From contig NC_058195.1 in the NCBI RefSeq assembly GCF_907165205.1, positions 6,510,001 through 6,574,000 on the forward strand: a stretch of 64,000 bases of DNA, in the 5' to 3' direction. Origin of the DNA: Coccinella septempunctata. Taxonomy: Eukaryota > Arthropoda > Insecta > Coleoptera > Coccinellidae. Of this stretch, positions 1-12,100 are shown piece by piece. The notes beneath the pieces are model-generated. The model was not told the DNA's origin. It saw only the letters and a program-made list of their open reading frames with translations, and ran no database searches. How positions within the stretch are numbered: the first letter of the stretch is position 1; the number at the start of each line of letters is the position of its first letter. Made by a program: the position numbers and the translations under genes.

Positions 1-1079
1 CTGACCGTTTAACCAACCGTTTCGTTCACTAAGAATTCGAATGGGACGGAACCAACCGAGGGAACGACGTCATCGTCTATGAACCGACCGGTTAACCATT
101 AACCAACCAAAAAAGCCATTCGAAATCGCTTATACTTGTCCTCAAATGAAGCATAGATGGGTTTACTACATATATCTTTTGATCTACTCGTTAGACAGTA
201 ACTCTAACTTAGAGTCACTGTCCCAAAAATCTTATGCTTTCTTCTATGATTCTTGATGTTAATTTTTCGAATGCTTCCTTTTATCTTCTACATTTTCTGT
301 GATTGGTAAAATTTGGATAGGAAACTTCATTTTTGAGATAACCAAACATTAATCTGAACAGATAAATTTAAAATTCCCCAGATCAATTCCCACGATATTT
401 TTTTCCTGTAGAAGGCATTAAGTAATTGTCGAAAGCCGTCCCTTTTTATGGGAAATCAATAACGAGATCACTTATAGCCGTCAACCATTCTCTTCCCTTC
501 GAAGAAACCCCTTACTACAATACAACCACCATAGATTGTACCACTTTCTTCGATGATGAACTCCGTCATAACCTCTATGGCGTCCATGGGAATGCCTTCT
601 TCGAGGACTAAAACCCGTGAGAAACAACCCTCGAACGAAATTGCATAGGAATTCGAACCCACCCTTTGTGTCTGTTCCCATTCACACGGACAAGTTGTTC
701 GAAACCAGCTAGTAGAGATCTCAGCGCCTCGTGTGCGATAGCCTATAGTAGAAGAACACAGAGAAATGGTTACAAAGAGCACGGCGATGAGCACACAGAT
801 TTCCGTGTTGTTCGGAAAGTCGCGTATCGGAGGGGATGGAAAATTGGTCCCCTCGTTTCGGATAACTGGATGGTAATTACGTGCTCTCCAACGGATTTCC
901 GTTCTGGAACCACGGAAAAATGAAGTCGTAAATGGGATATAATTTTCTGACTGGATTTTCACAATTTTCCCGGCAATCTCGCTAGATTGCATGCGGGGAT
1001 GTTGCCCCATTTCAAGTGGGGCGGCGCGATGTAACGAGGAAACAATATTCCTCGTCAGGAGGGATATGGAATCCCGAAA
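1..1079. other. No gene recognised
   Basis: The first ~130 bases are rich in degenerate AACCAACC/ACCGTTT words. A 180-codon open frame lies on the minus strand at 468-1010, but it has no recognisable domain and no convincing splice or promoter context, so it is not called. The end of this stretch (about 1011-1050) shares a GGGGCGG...GATGTA...AACAATATTCC block with 1203-1243, which shows that the DNA entering the following minisatellite is itself duplicated. Confidence 0.5.
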
Positions 1080-1495
1080 ATTTATGGTTTATGTTTGAAA
1101 CTCGATGTTCTATGCTTGAAAGTTGATGTTTCATGCCTGAAGTTGATGATCTATGCTTTTAAGTTTATATTTTATGCTTAAAGTCTAAATAATACGTTTT
1201 CAATGGGGCGGTATGATGTAGGTAATAAGTAAACAATATTCCACGTTAAATATGCTATGTACCGCATTTGAAAAATTGGTGGTCTATGGTCTATGTTTGA
1301 AACTTGATGTTCCAATCTTGAAAGTTGATGTTTCATGCTTGAAGTCGATGATCTATGCTTGAAAGTTGGCATTTTATGCTTGAAATTTGATGCTTCATGT
1401 TTGACGTTGATGATCTATGCTTGAAGTTGATGATTTATGCTGGAAAATTTATATTTTATGCTCGAAAGTTGATATTTTCTGAATAATCTACATTT
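1080..1495. repeat. Degenerate minisatellite (TTGAAAGTTGATGTTTCATGC type)
   Basis: About twenty imperfect units of 15-20 bases built on TTGAAAGTTGATGTTTYATGC follow one another. They are interrupted near 1200-1245 by a GGGGCGG...AACAATATTCC block that is also present just upstream at 1011-1050. The array therefore looks like a larger unit of roughly 190 bases, duplicated once, on top of the short unit. It has no coding capacity. Confidence 0.7.
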
Positions 1496-2784
1496 GAGCA
1501 AAACTGAATGAAATATTTCAAAATTATACTTGTGAAAAACTTTTATCTATAGGTAGAGCAAACTGGCCAGTAATCATCAAGTCTTGAAGTCGAAATATTT
1601 ACGCCCAATAAGAAAGCCCGAAATAGCAACACTAAAAAGGAATAACTAAATTCCAAAAGTGAATAACCGAGTTTGAGAGTTTAAACGATTTGGTCATCTT
1701 CATGATTCCGACGAATACTAATTAAATGGAGTTCTTCAACTCGGATAAATTAATACATTTTATACGTCTTGGCATTCTAATTAAGCCCCAATTAATTCCT
1801 CTGCGAAATTTAGAGCTTCCTGTCCCTAATTATGTAGTCTCTCATCGTAAAAAGAATAATTTGTTGAATATACTTCATATATCTGTTAAAATTCGAAGAA
1901 GTTAATCTAATATTTTCGAGAGATGACTGATCTTCGTATTAAATCAGCAGATATGTTCCAAAAAATAAACCTCACAGTCTTTTGTGGAAAAACTAGTACA
2001 AAATTCAAATTTTCGCTAAAAACAAACTTTTTCTCTGCAGGTTTTGAAGGACCTTGGCGGATTTTTGGAGGGGGGTGTAATGAGGGTAATTAGCACCTCA
2101 TGAGTATCGGTTTTTATACGCTCTGTGAACTTTATTTTTATTTCGAAGGTTATCTGGGGGATTCCCCCCAATGAAAAAATGCTATATCTGCTCTTGTTGT
2201 AGGAACTAAACAATGAATCATGATCTTATGTAGATCAGTTTTGGACGTTGAAATTTATGCAGGAAACCTTCAAGAACGAAGAATGTAATGTGGACGGTTT
2301 TGTATTCTTCGCCACTACCATTATACTCGTAGAGAATGAATGAATGAAAGGGATATGGGTAGATTACTGGTACTCGGTGGAACGTCGTGTGGTCATGGAG
2401 TTTTAGACGATAAGGCAACACAGTGATATTTTTACTGTTCAAATTCAACTTGAAATAACCAACAGAAGATCGAGAAATCATCACATATTCCCCCTTTTAC
2501 GAAGGTCAAATCAATCATTCACATGCATATCGATCGAGTAAATAACTTGAAAAATTCAGGACTTCGCAACCCTTTTTTTATCGAGAAGATTATAGGGGTT
2601 GACGTTTCTATAGGGTCTTGAATTATGAGGCAACATTAATTTTTCCACCCCCTTTTGTCAGGGGAAAGATGTCACGGAAGTACGGAAAGCGATTTTTAGC
2701 ATAAAAAGTTTCCATTAAATCAACGTTGAAAAACGGTCTGATTCAGGAGCAGACTGAAATATTCTAAATCCGAAATTTTTTATT
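1496..2784. other. Intergenic, nothing recognised
   Basis: AT-rich DNA with scattered short open frames (for example 2016-2213 and 2218-2484, minus strand) that have no recognisable domain. No RNA gene, repeat or transposon end was recognised here. Confidence 0.5.
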
Positions 2785-3664
2785 TTTCGATATATATCGA
2801 CCGGATCATCTTTTTTTGACTAATTCGAGGTCATAGATTACGAATGTGCAATTAGATTTTTCCTAGGATTATTATTTCAGGAAAAAAATCAATTTTAGTG
2901 AAAAATTTCGAAAAGATTGGTCAACTTTGAGGAGCTGTAGCAGTCAGAAAAGAGACACTGGACATATGCTGATTTTTTTGGTGATAGATTGATTCCTTGC
3001 TAATAGGAAAATCGAACTTTCATTCACCTATCGCTAAGAGTTTAGATTTTATGATTTTTTCCGCGAAGGTCCAAAATTTCGGATTTTCCATCGACCATAA
3101 CTTGAAAACTAATCCTTTCAGCAAAATTATGTTTGCATATTCGTGATCTACGCCCTCGATTCAGTGAATACTCCAGTTTTGGTTGAAATCGGGAAGATCA
3201 AAAATTTTTCAAATTTTCCATGGAAAAATTGCGAGTTTTTCGAAAAAAATTTTTGGTCTCAGATCGGAACCAAATTCATACTGTCGATTAATTCGAGGGT
3301 GTAGATAACGAAAATGTAAACAGATATTTTTTAAGAAATTTATTATTCAAATTATGGTCGATGAAAAATGGGAAAATTTGGAACTTGGCGGAAAAAATCA
3401 TAAAATCTAAACTGTTCGAGATATATGAATGAAAACTATAATTTTCCATTCGCAAAGGATCCATCTATCACCAAAAAATCAGCATATGTCTAACTCTCTT
3501 CTTCTGGCCGCTAAAGCTCCTCCTCAAAGTTGACCAATTTTTTCGAAATTTTCCACTAAAATTGTTTTATTCCCTAAAATACTGGTCCTACAAAAAATCT
3601 AATTGCATATTCGTTATCTACGATCTCGAATTAGTCAATAAAATGACCCGGGTCGATATATTTT
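2785..3664. repeat. Large imperfect palindrome (hairpin element)
   Basis: The left arm, about 2785-3205, reappears in reverse complement at about 3240-3664. Matching landmarks are a CGATATATCGACC-like outer end, GACTAATTCGAG, TTGGTCAACTTTGAGGAG, CATATGCTGATTTTTT and TTTAGATTTTATGATTTTTT. The arms are ~420 bases, estimated at about 80% identical by eye, and the centre is only ~35 bases. It has no coding content. It is likely a MITE or foldback-type element; the transcript would form a long imperfect dsRNA. Confidence 0.8.
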
Positions 3665-3890
3665 GTACTATTTAACGAAACTTGACCGCCCCGCCACCCC
3701 TACTGATGGCCGCCCGCTTGCGGGGCACGCGCTGTACCCACGCTAGTAGCGGTCCTGACAATTCTGGGGACTTCAGATTACCTTCAGATCATCATCATCA
3801 CGACCACAATGTGAATAATAAGTCAATATCTACTAGACTGAAGGAAATGAATGCAAATAAGTAATATGCCTTCAGGATATATACAGACAG

Positions 3891-3964
3891 GTGCGCCATC
3901 TATCGCCAAGTAGTCGGACGTGCCACCTAGACCGCACATAGGGTCTATTGGATCCCTGTCAAAT
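3891..3964. repeat. Dispersed repeat, GTGCGCCATCTATCG family, copy 1
   Basis: This ~75 base block begins GTGCGCCATCTATCG and continues through AAGTAG, GCCACCTAG and CCTGTCAAAT. Diverged copies in the same orientation occur at 13256-13330 and 53681-53757. It is probably a fragment of a short interspersed or MITE family. Confidence 0.6.
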
Positions 3965-6087
3965 GAATAGCTGATTCGACATCAAGCAGTTTTCCTATAA
4001 AGCCGTAGAAATAGCACTTTCTTCTCTAGTCGGAAAATTGAAATGAGCGATAAATCAACTCCCATTCCCTCTGAGGTGGATGAATCAACATTTTACTAAC
4101 CTATTCCCGGTAAAACCATAAAAATCGCTCCTATCAAACATGAATTGTACCCGCTCACCCATATTATTCAGTTTCATAGCTTCAACGAGTTTTCCTGATG
4201 AATCTTATCGACTCTCTCATTCAATTTCCGCCGAATGTAAACCACCCTTATCAAGCATTCCGAACAAGGCCGCTCAACATGAAATCAACGCGATTTATCG
4301 TCGGAATTACCACTTACACTTACCCGAAACTTATTGCTTCCCGGGAAAACCGCAGCTTTCTCTCCAGGAACTGGACTCGCTGAAATAGAGGTATCACACC
4401 CGAAAGTTTCCCTCAAACTAGGATTAACGGAAGGGTTGAGGGGGGAAACGAAGGGTTTAATAGATAAATAATGAACTGTGCGACGATTTCCAGGGGAAAA
4501 TGAACTTTACATGCAAACCGCAGTGCGGTGCGGTGCGGTACGGTGGAAAAACGCATGCTGTTCGTTTGGAAAGGACAGTAGTCTACAAAAAATGAAATGG
4601 GTGACAGAAGCAAGACCGTTATTTCGAAAGCTGAGGCTATAATGTAGGGTTGATTCAAAATTAAACTTCGTTTTCACCAGAACTTCGAAACGGTTGGGAT
4701 TTTTCACCAAATATTTGGTATGTGAATGGAAACTGCTGACCTTGAGCTTCAGCGATGCTTCTTATGGATTTTCCCTCTGATTATAGGAAGATATCGCCGT
4801 CTGAAAGATCGTAGGACACTGGGTGCAAACAGGGCGTTCCCCATGGGTAGGTTATCCTGCCACCGTTGGTGAGGGCCCCCATTGGCACACCGGTACACCG
4901 GCAGTTGTTTCTCACAAGAAGCTCGACTCACCGGTGCTCAGAGCCTGTCAGGTTCGACAGTCAGCACACAGGATGTAAAGGATGTAGTACCATGTGTTTT
5001 GATACTCGACTACTTCCTTCCAACTCGGTTTTAACGTACTTAACGTACCAGCCATTAGGTACAACGGTTTGATTTTTGCGCAAATTCGGTCCGGTTTTGT
5101 TTTGTGTATTGGCAGTGAAATTTTGGTGAAAATTCGTGGTTTTTCTGGTTCAGTTTGGATGTTTCAGTGAGGGTGGGTTTTATTGTTTTTTATCTTATGT
5201 GATCGCTACTATTTTACGTTTACTTTTCCTTGTTAGTTTCTCTATTATTATTTAATTTCCAATGCTCCATCAAATTTTATGTTGAAATTCCTCTCGCAAA
5301 TCAAAAGGAGCCATAAATTTAGCAATAAAACCTTCTTAAGATTTGCATAATCATGTTTTTCATGTTTCCACCTTGACTCAATCATCATTTCCTTTCTTCA
5401 AATGAAAAAGTTTTTCGTTGTAATATTGAATCTATGAAAGTTATTGAAAGTTTATATAAGCCCATTCATTTTACGCCATGTTGAAGTTTTTTACACTTTA
5501 AAAACCACAATTTATCAAAAAAACGTTGTGAGTTTGTCAAATGTTTTCAGTCCATTGAGGAAAAACAGTTCCACACAAAAAGTTTTTCCTAAAAATTATT
5601 CTTTTTGCAATATAGATTCAGTTCAGGTGTCTAGCTGCTATGATTCAGTATACCTTCATCATGTTTTCCATTGATTTTATACTTTTAATAAACTAAAATA
5701 AAGCCAAATCTAGGAGCACCTCAATCAATTTTCGTGAAACAATTTATCTCCACTTTCACTGTAGATAATCTGCAAATTCTTCAATCGAACTGACAAGATT
5801 TCAAGGTCATTTCCAGAAGTTTTTATTTCTTACTTAGAGACCTTTGTCTAGAATTTGCATTGGACGAAAACCAATGACTCTGCGTCTATAACTTACCTAC
5901 CATAAAAGCATGCTTTTCAAAAATCAATATGAGATTCGTATGATTCCATGTGTGCATAAGTGCAAGTTACCTATACGCCATATTGCCCATTCCTCCCCCA
6001 ATTTGATGAATCATGACTGACTCACCCTTAAAAGCAACCACTTTCAAAACCTTCCAGTCATTCATTGCAAACCTCTATTTTCCCCAG
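3965..6087. other. Upstream region of MOXD1-like gene; no coding exon recognised
   Basis: No coding exon is recognised. The base composition changes around 4,750-5,170, which is richer in GC and in TTTTGGTG/GGTTTT words than its flanks. It could hold the non-coding first exon of the downstream monooxygenase gene, because that gene's start codon is preceded by a strong acceptor (CTATTTTCCCCAG, ending at 6087). That link is inference; no TATA box or initiator was identified with confidence. Confidence 0.35.
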
Positions 6088-6118
6088 ATCACATGTCAAC
6101 AAACGACTACACGACAAA

Positions 6119-9100
6119 ATGAAGACACACCTGCTAATCACCACATATCTGGCAATTCTAACCCCCCACACCTTCGGCGATCTAGTGGAAGATTATGTGA
6201 AACACGTGGAAAAAGTGAACAGTCAAAAAACAGACAAATTTCGGACTTTCAGTGAATTTGATCGGGCTTCAGAACTTAGAGGAAGATTGAGGAGTAGACG
6301 TAGAAGACACGCGTTTGATCCTGAGTTAGATCAGTGGACTCATTCGGAAGTGCTGGACAAGGAAGGCGCTGTAGTACTCAGATGGCAGCCTAGGCACCAG
6401 GAGATTCTGTTCAGGGTTGAGGCCAGGACTAGGGGATACATTGGGATAGGTTTTAGCCCCAATGGAGGCATGGAGGATGCTGATATCGTCATAGGTTGGG
6501 TTGACGACAGGAATGGAAGGGCTTTCCTACATGTAAGCACCCCATAAATTAACAATTATTAGGTCTTCATGAAAACTCAACTTGACTATATAGTCAGTCA
6601 AAGGGAAGACAAATCCATCTAGATTTAGCTCATTTCCCTGGTACAAACTCATGGAAAGAGACCACCATTGAAGGCCAAGAGGTTGATGAGCACAAACCAA
6701 TCTTGAACGGTTTTAGACTGTTAAATAGGATGATGAGGCAGTATAACGAAGTCTTTAATTGCCCGTTAAAGCACGAGCCAAATCAGCTCTCTTTTAATCA
6801 CTCCTAAATACCGCTTAAGACAAGGGTGTATCATTCCAACGTCTTCTGTCAGTCGTTCACCTATCATTTACATTTCTAAAGCTGTAGGCTCATCACGCGA
6901 GCATAAAATGAAAAGGTAGGAAATTGTTTTCGGTCTGCGTATCTGGCGAATGGTTATGCTCAGTTGGCCATGAAGCCAACCGTGTGTGACCAAATCCTCC
7001 ATTCTTGAGGTTCACGGGAAAACCGGAGGTTTGACAGGCGGTCTGAATGGTACCTACGTGGTGTGTAATTTGTGCTTCACCACCTGTGAAATATTCTTGT
7101 GGGATATTGTTTGTTTTCGTTAGGATTCCCACAAATTTAACTGTCGATATTCTGTTCTCGGAGCATCATTAATTTTTGGGGATAATTTCGTATAATAGAT
7201 TCGGAATTGACCTAAAAGAATTGGAATTTTGGCGGTTTACATCCACGAGGATATATTGAAGAATTCTTAGCCTACTATAGAACCAAACAAAATTTCAATG
7301 TCAAAATATTTTTTCACTCAACATATTCTCCTCTTAATTGGATACAATTATTACAGCGAACCTGCAACGTCTCTACACCTTTCAAAATATATGTTTCTTC
7401 TTGCTCTGCAAACCAGACCTCCACAGTTGAGGAAAGATATGATAGTCGGATGGAGCCAAATCTGGTGAATAAGGGGGGTGTTTTAGCTAGTTATTCCAAC
7501 CCTAAATCACGAATTTTTTGCATGGCAACATGAGATTTGTATGCAGGGTCGTTGTCCTGCAAAACAAAACACCTTTGGATAGTTTTCCGCGTCTTTTCTC
7601 TTTCATTTTTTCCCGTATAGTGTTCAGTAATGTCGAATAGTTATCTCCGGTTATTGTTCTACCCTTATCCAAAAAATCAATAATGATTACTCCATGGCAA
7701 TCCCAAAAAACTGAAGCAAGACTTTTCCAGCAGATTTTTAGATACGAAACTTCTTCTGGTCTTGGAAAACCAGAGTGTCGCCATTCCATCGATTGTTGCT
7801 TTGTTTCTGGATCGTAGAAATGTACCCAAATCTCATCCATAGTAACAATTTGGTTTAAGAAGTCTACATCGTTTTCAAATCGAGCACAGATCGAACGCTT
7901 CTACCCTTGCACGTTTTTGGTCAACATTCAAACATTTGGGGATCCATTTTGCAGCAATTTTTCTCATGTCCAAATTGACGTAAACTATATGATGAACGCG
8001 TTCTTATGAAATATTCAATGCTTCAGATATCCGTTTTAGCCCAATTCAACGGTCTGATAAAATCATGTCATGAACTGCATCGATATTTTCGGAGACTGAC
8101 ACAGAAACTGGCCTTCCAGATCGGTCATCATCTTTGATGGAAAATTTACCTCTTTTGAGGCTTGCAGTCCAATTTTTCACGGTCGCATACGAAGGACATC
8201 GATCATCAAGGGTATTAAGCATATCTTCGTAAATCTGCTTACCTCTTAACCCCTTTAAATACAGGTACTTGGTGATTTCTCGATACTCCAATTTTTCGGT
8301 GAACATCTTCTTTGTTTTAATCTATCGCGTAAATCTGGTTTACTTTTTCGACCTCAAACTTCACAATGACACTTCTAATGAGTTATTGTTCGTTGCTGTG
8401 GTAACGCAATATTTTTTTATACATGGAACTGGTCTAGGGGAACTAGTTATCAATACATGCTCGTATTTTCATGTAGATGTCAGAAAACGAAGCAATAATG
8501 GAACCAATCGCTGTTGAAACGCATTACAACCTTTCATAACAATGCTCCTAATATTTGCTCATCTTTTTTCGAACTTCTATCAGGTACTTAGCTGAAAACC
8601 ACTAGTTTTTACATACATACAGAAGTGTTTCAATTGGAGTGCATCTTTGTGGTCCTGCCAACCGTTTTTTTTTAGGTTTTCGAAGTGATATATCACACAG
8701 TACCACTGTTGTATTTGCCTGAAAACTCTTGTTTGACCCAGATCTTCGGTCGGTACGAAAAACAAATGAGTTGATAACCGCAAAACGTTCGTATCATCAA
8801 TATCTAAACCCTGATACGACCGACCTCCCTTCAATTCGAAATTAAACTGATAATCGTGCCTGGAAAAGTTGCCAAAACATTTTTCCATTCAAGATGTATA
8901 TCCCCATATTTTGATGCAAATTCCCGCATTTTTTCAGTATAATTATTCTCGCTTGGAGGCAGCATCATTTCCTCTCGTTATCCGGGATTTGAAATTTAAA
9001 TTTCACGTAGATTTCGGCCTTGCCATAGACAGTGGATGTGGCTGGGATATTCAGAGGCCCAAAGCTTCGCAAAATCCTCCATGGGGTGTCCCAAAGAAAT

Positions 9101-12100
9101 TCAATCGAATAGAATCCGACCTTTTCTTTAATTGATCTCCCAATTATTTCAGCTAATTTTACTGCTTTTCTTCCCAGAATTTCAATCCAACTTCAATATT
9201 AGAGCTTGATCAATCGAATTCATCAAATTCCTGAACCAAACTGACAATATAGAAGTGGGAACTCCATCAGATCATAATTTAGAATAGCCCATACACTGCC
9301 CCTTGTGGTACTCCAGAAAAAATTAGCCTGGTTCCAATGTCCTGAGTGAGATCGGAAATTCTGAATTGCCCTAAGACCCGTTTGCACCAAACGCACTTAG
9401 TGTTAAGTGTCCCTTAAAATGAACCCTTAACGTAGATTACATTGCACCAACTGTTAAGTGACATCTAAATGGCTAAAGCTAGCCTTAAATTTAAGCGCTC
9501 CTGTAATGACCGCTTAGGTATTTAAGGGCGGGATTCTAACCTAAAATAATTTGTTGAACTCATAAACTGGCTGCAGAACTGCTGTGGTTTTTCTAATAAC
9601 GTCAAGTACCTTTTATTTGACATTCCTTTTCATTATCAATAATAATGCTAATTCAGCAACAAAAAATTGTCACTCTTTGATAATAATATAATAGTTTACT
9701 TGACACTGACTGACAGGACAATAAAGTTAGGTTAATGAAATGACAACGATCATCGGCAACCGGCCAACCAATGAAATAGCTTTATTGGACTAGCATGAAG
9801 TTGAACCAAAATAAAAAACAGAAATATCACTAGATATAAAAACTTAAGGGCCCCTTACTTAAGATTCTGTTAAGCCGCAGTCGTGCAACTGGCAATAAAA
9901 TTAAGCGTCCATTAACTTTAAACTACGCTTAGTTAGGTACTCATTTTAAGGGGGATTGGTGCAAACGGGCCTAAGTTACTCATGAACGAAGGGCATCATT
10001 TTTAGTTAGTGAAAATTCGATTTTCCAGCTCTGTTTACCTCTTACTCTTATACGTTATACAAATATCAAAGAAACATTATTGAATCTGTTGATCTCTAAT
10101 TGACGTATTACTCTGCTAAACCAATCGGAAGCTCTAGCTTTTTTGACATAATTCTGGGGAATTTTCCAGGCTCTTTTCATAGTTCAAGGGTCTATTTCTA
10201 GGGAGGACTCATGTGGAAGATTATTTTTATATCCTTAAGAGCTTTTCACTTTGAATTTTCTACAGAGGAATTCGTTAGAAGTTTGGACGTTTATTACTGT
10301 CGACGTTAGGTTGAATATAATGAAATTTCCTTCTTCTTCTGGAGTTTTCCTCGATAAACTCCTAACATGAGGCAAGAATTTGAGATAAAAAGAGACGATA
10401 CGAATTTTTGTTGCTTTATATCTGTATTTAAACGGAGAATAATTGTACAGAAATATGTTTAGTTGAAAATAATGATTGAAGGTAATGTTTGAGTTGGTGT
10501 TCTCTCCTTGAAATGTTGACTATAGGTAATCGGCTTCAGTAAGCTCAGAGAATGGTATTTCAAGCGAGCATTCAACCAAAAAAAAACCGAAGCTCACCGT
10601 TCGGTAATGCTCTCAAAACGAACAGGAAATCCTGAGGACATCCTGTATACATTATGAGCCCACATATTCAAATGTCACATTGCATGGAAGCGCAGGAAAT
10701 TCCTGAGGTGTAAAGGATCCTTTATGAATCTTTCTAGACCGGTTCCCGTCTCATTAGAATGATTAAAAATAGACCTGCCGTAAAGTTTAGTTCTTGAGGG
10801 CAGGAAACGCCAGCAGGAAGTTGTATTGTTCGACGGTTTACGTTTGAGCCTTTCCAGGGAAAAAAAATGTTCGTGCGCGCTCCGGACAAGGGTAATTATC
10901 GCCATAACGCAAGATAAGGCTTGTTATTTTCGTTATTTATGTACAGGAAATGCGAAGATTGAAGTGGCGATGGAAGAAAAAAATTAACGTTCATTATAAG
11001 GTGTAGAACGGGGAATAGAAGGCGAAAGTGATTGTCAACGATGAAAATTTTTGTTCTGAGCGGTGGTTTGGGCTTAGAAGTTAATTTCCTACCCAAAAAC
11101 TTCCTCAATCCGCCTTTCTCTACATGCAGATTTCCTGAAAAATGCTGCCAAGCTGATGCTACCAATACATTGATAGTATAGTGTAGCTATAACCATCTTG
11201 ATCGCCTCAAAAACCTCTCTGGAATTAACAGTGATGTCAATCTCGAGATATAAATCTCTATTTCTTCCAATCCCATTGAATTATTCATGCAGAAGTAAGA
11301 GACACAGCGTTTTTTAATACAAATTTCAAATCCAAGGGATCTACTCTTGGCCAAACTGGCATTATTAACATTCCTCGTGGGTTCCACGACATACTCAGAT
11401 CCGTATTTCGAAGTTCAGATCCCAGTTTGTGACAGGAACGGTTTGATATCATGTGGAGCCGTGAAATTCAGTTAAAAACGGTGCATGTCACTTACTACCT
11501 GTTCGAAGGGCACTAGCACGAAGATTTTGGATCGAGAATATTATGAATGATTCTAATACACTTTTTCGTGCGTGGAAAATTTTAGAGATTAGTCATAGAG
11601 CAATCTGATCTCCAGTCATAAACGTAAGTGTTCCCTTTTCTTACTATTTCTTCAGTTTCCTCTCTTGTGAAACGCTTGCATCGTTTGCTTAACATCATGA
11701 TCAAAGATTACAGAGTAGAAAGATAGGAACCACCCTCATATCGCTAGTACTAAAAACCGACTACATTTTGGCCAGTTAAAACACATTTGACAATGAGATG
11801 GCGCTGAAAACGTATTATCAATACAGAGAAGCTGTTTAATAACAGTTTTCTGTTTTATAATTGTGGGGCGCGAAATTCGAATTCTATTCCTTGTATTGAA
11901 TTTCAATATTGACCTTGTTGACACCAGAAAACAAACATCCTGAGCGACAAAACAAAGGGATGGTTTTGTTTTGTGACCAGGATGTCTGAACATTGTTTGG
12001 AATCGATTGGTATCAATGAAATACGCTGTGTTGGATGTGATAAATTTTTATTTGCAAGCTATAAAAAATTTACAAAAATTTGAAATTATGGACTACGAAT

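Noticed and set aside
468..1010. 180-codon minus-strand frame
   Set aside because: Long for chance but no recognisable domain, no splice or promoter support, and overlapping frames on both strands.
4749..5072. Opposed 60-68 codon frames in GC-richer DNA
   Set aside because: No similarity to any family recognised and no splice context; the region may be a non-coding exon instead.
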